Positions 52,248 through 53,187 of a stretch of 53,187 nucleotides of DNA are shown here, piece by piece. The position numbers and the translations under genes are program-made. The DNA is taken from contig DJIF01000009.1 of assembly GCA_002433485.1 (NCBI GenBank), positions 1 to 53,187 of the forward strand. Direction: 5' to 3'. The notes beneath the pieces were generated by a model that saw only the letters and a program-made list of their open reading frames with translations, had not been told where the DNA came from and searched no databases. The DNA is from Deltaproteobacteria bacterium UBA6601 (lineage in GTDB: Bacteria; Myxococcota_A; UBA796; UBA9615). Within the stretch, counting starts at the first letter, position 1. Each line of letters begins with the position of its first letter.

Positions 52248-53187
52248 TGTACGGACCCTTAGCAGCGGTGCTGCGCGGCCCAGTGCTCGCCCTGCTGTGC
52301 TGCTGCTCCTTCGTCATCGCCCGATTCATCGGCGGCAATCCCCTTAGCAACGACGGTGGTGACCTGGTCTACATACACCACCTGGCGCGACTCCAAATCG
52401 CCCAGCGCTGGCATGAGTGGTTGTCAGGTAGCCTGAGCCTGCGACAATTTGCCCAACAGATCGACGGCGATTTCCCGCCACTGCTCCATCTGGCCACGCT
52501 GTTCATGGGCACTCTGATCGGACACAGCGCCGAAGCTGCAGTCCTCAGCGGCCTGCTATGGCTGAGCTTACTTGCAGGCTCGGTGGGCTATATCAGTACC
52601 AAGTTGAGCCGCAATGCACTGGCGCACCGAGCCCCGGGGAGCCGAGCCGACCGAGCCGCTGGCAGCCTCGCCGCCACTGTTGTCCTGCTGATGGGCGCGC
52701 TGCAGGGCTTCTCCCTCAAGTACTACTACGACCTCCCCATGACAGCTCTGTTGTGGTTCGCTCTGGCGACCCTGCTATGGGGCTGGCAGCACCGGCCTGT
52801 CGTCGCGGGCTGCCTGTCGGGCATCCTGGCGACCTGCGCCGCGCTGACCAAATGGACCGCCCTGCCCTTCGCTACAGCCATGGCTCTGGGCCTGGCGCTG
52901 TACGCTCAAAGCGGAGCCAACAGCCCCAGCCAAGCGCGCCGGCGACGCCTTAGCATGGCTATTGCCTGCGGGGTGGTGCTGCTGACCAGCGGAGGCTTCC
53001 TGTTACTGGTCCACGCAGGCCAGGCTGAAAGTTCCCTGTCGGTCATGAGCGGGACCTTTCAGTCGCGCGCGGGAGCAGTCCTCGACAAAGACCATCTCCT
53101 CGCGAAGATTCGCACAAAGCAACAGAACCCCGACCCCTTTCGGCTGGCCTGGAGTTCACCTGAGATGGGCGATTCTGAGGGACTATG
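52247..53187 (+). CDS. GT-C-like polytopic glycosyltransferase (paralog C), 3' truncated by window
   Basis: From the ATG at 52247 the frame stays open to the window end (313 codons and part of the next), so this is a partial gene. Translation shows a first helix, the acidic loop GGDLVYIHHLARLQIAQRW, DGDFPPLLHLATLFMG, KYYYDLPMTALLWF and LTKWTALPFATAMALG, the same ordered motifs as paralogs A and B. After the sixth or so helix comes a loop with QAESSLSVMSGTFQSRAG. It overlaps the previous stop by one base, so it is co-translated with paralog B. The missing C-terminus prevents judging full length. Confidence 0.75.
   Translation, partial: MYGPLAAVLRGPVLALLCCCSFVIARFIGGNPLSNDGGDLVYIHHLARLQIAQRWHEWLSGSLSLRQFAQQIDGDFPPLLHLATLFMGTLIGHSAEAAVLSGLLWLSLLAGSVGYISTKLSRNALAHRAPGSRADRAAGSLAATVVLLMGALQGFSLKYYYDLPMTALLWFALATLLWGWQHRPVVAGCLSGILATCAALTKWTALPFATAMALGLALYAQSGANSPSQARRRRLSMAIACGVVLLTSGGFLLLVHAGQAESSLSVMSGTFQSRAGAVLDKDHLLAKIRTKQQNPDPFRLAWSSPEMGDSEGL

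Noticed and set aside
52558..52953. Separate plus-strand gene of 131 aa
   Set aside because: It is out of frame with the GT-C paralog C reading that starts at 52247 and stays open to the end with matching motifs.
1..53187. tRNA genes, prophage, IS elements or restriction/defence islands
   Set aside because: I saw no cloverleaf with a T-loop, no transposase, integrase or phage structural genes, and no toxin-antitoxin or restriction motifs.

Overview
The window is GC-rich, gene-dense bacterial chromosome, most likely from an uncultured Myxococcota-type (former deltaproteobacterial) bacterium. Three lines of evidence support this. A large secreted protein (43596-46766, minus) ends in a MYXO-CTERM-like Cys/helix/Arg sorting tail. 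Two proteins carry MopE-type Cys/Asp repeats. Several exported proteins carry DDDDS/DDDDT linkers typical of marine myxobacterial relatives. No phage, IS, integrase, tRNA or CRISPR array is visible.

Layout. (1) 16-1060, minus: a protein-free, highly structured stretch. It is closed by an 11-bp long-range helix and followed by a terminator-like hairpin, and I read it as a large non-coding RNA of about 1 kb. A 400-bp spacer with a direct repeat separates it from the next gene. (2) 1460-12858, plus: a metabolic/export run of an SLC12-type cation-chloride cotransporter, a class I aminotransferase, an inositol-monophosphatase-family enzyme, two coupled amidohydrolases (one catalytic-looking, one stripped of metal ligands), a PPC-domain lipoprotein, an amidase and a Tat-exported DUF362 lipoprotein. 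(3) 13005-23154, plus: a compact nuoABCDHIJKLMN operon encoding an 11-subunit complex I without the NADH-oxidising NuoEFG module. A 22-bp dyad lies in its leader. (4) 23161-27427: two divergent GGDEF-EAL c-di-GMP proteins, one with membrane helices and a PAS domain, the other with a degenerate receiver domain. (5) 27500-39556: an SRPBCC-like exported protein, a MopE-repeat lipoprotein, a CgeB-like glycosyltransferase, a CDP-glucose pathway pair (rfbF/rfbG), a TPR-sulfotransferase, an RlmI-like methyltransferase and two Asp-rich lipoproteins. (6) 39647-46766: a large SNF2-family helicase converging on, and overlapping, a LamG/TSP3/MYXO-CTERM surface protein. (7) 46835 to the end: four polytopic GT-C-like membrane proteins, three of them clear paralogs. 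The last runs off the window.

Functionally, the right half looks like an envelope and surface-glycan region: nucleotide sugar supply, glycosyl and sulfate transfer, GT-C enzymes, and Ca-binding-repeat surface proteins, with c-di-GMP enzymes nearby. The left half combines respiration (complex I) with amide/amino-acid and ion handling. Many neighbouring genes overlap by ATGA or TGATG junctions, so translational coupling is widespread. All functional calls are by motif recognition from the sequence alone.
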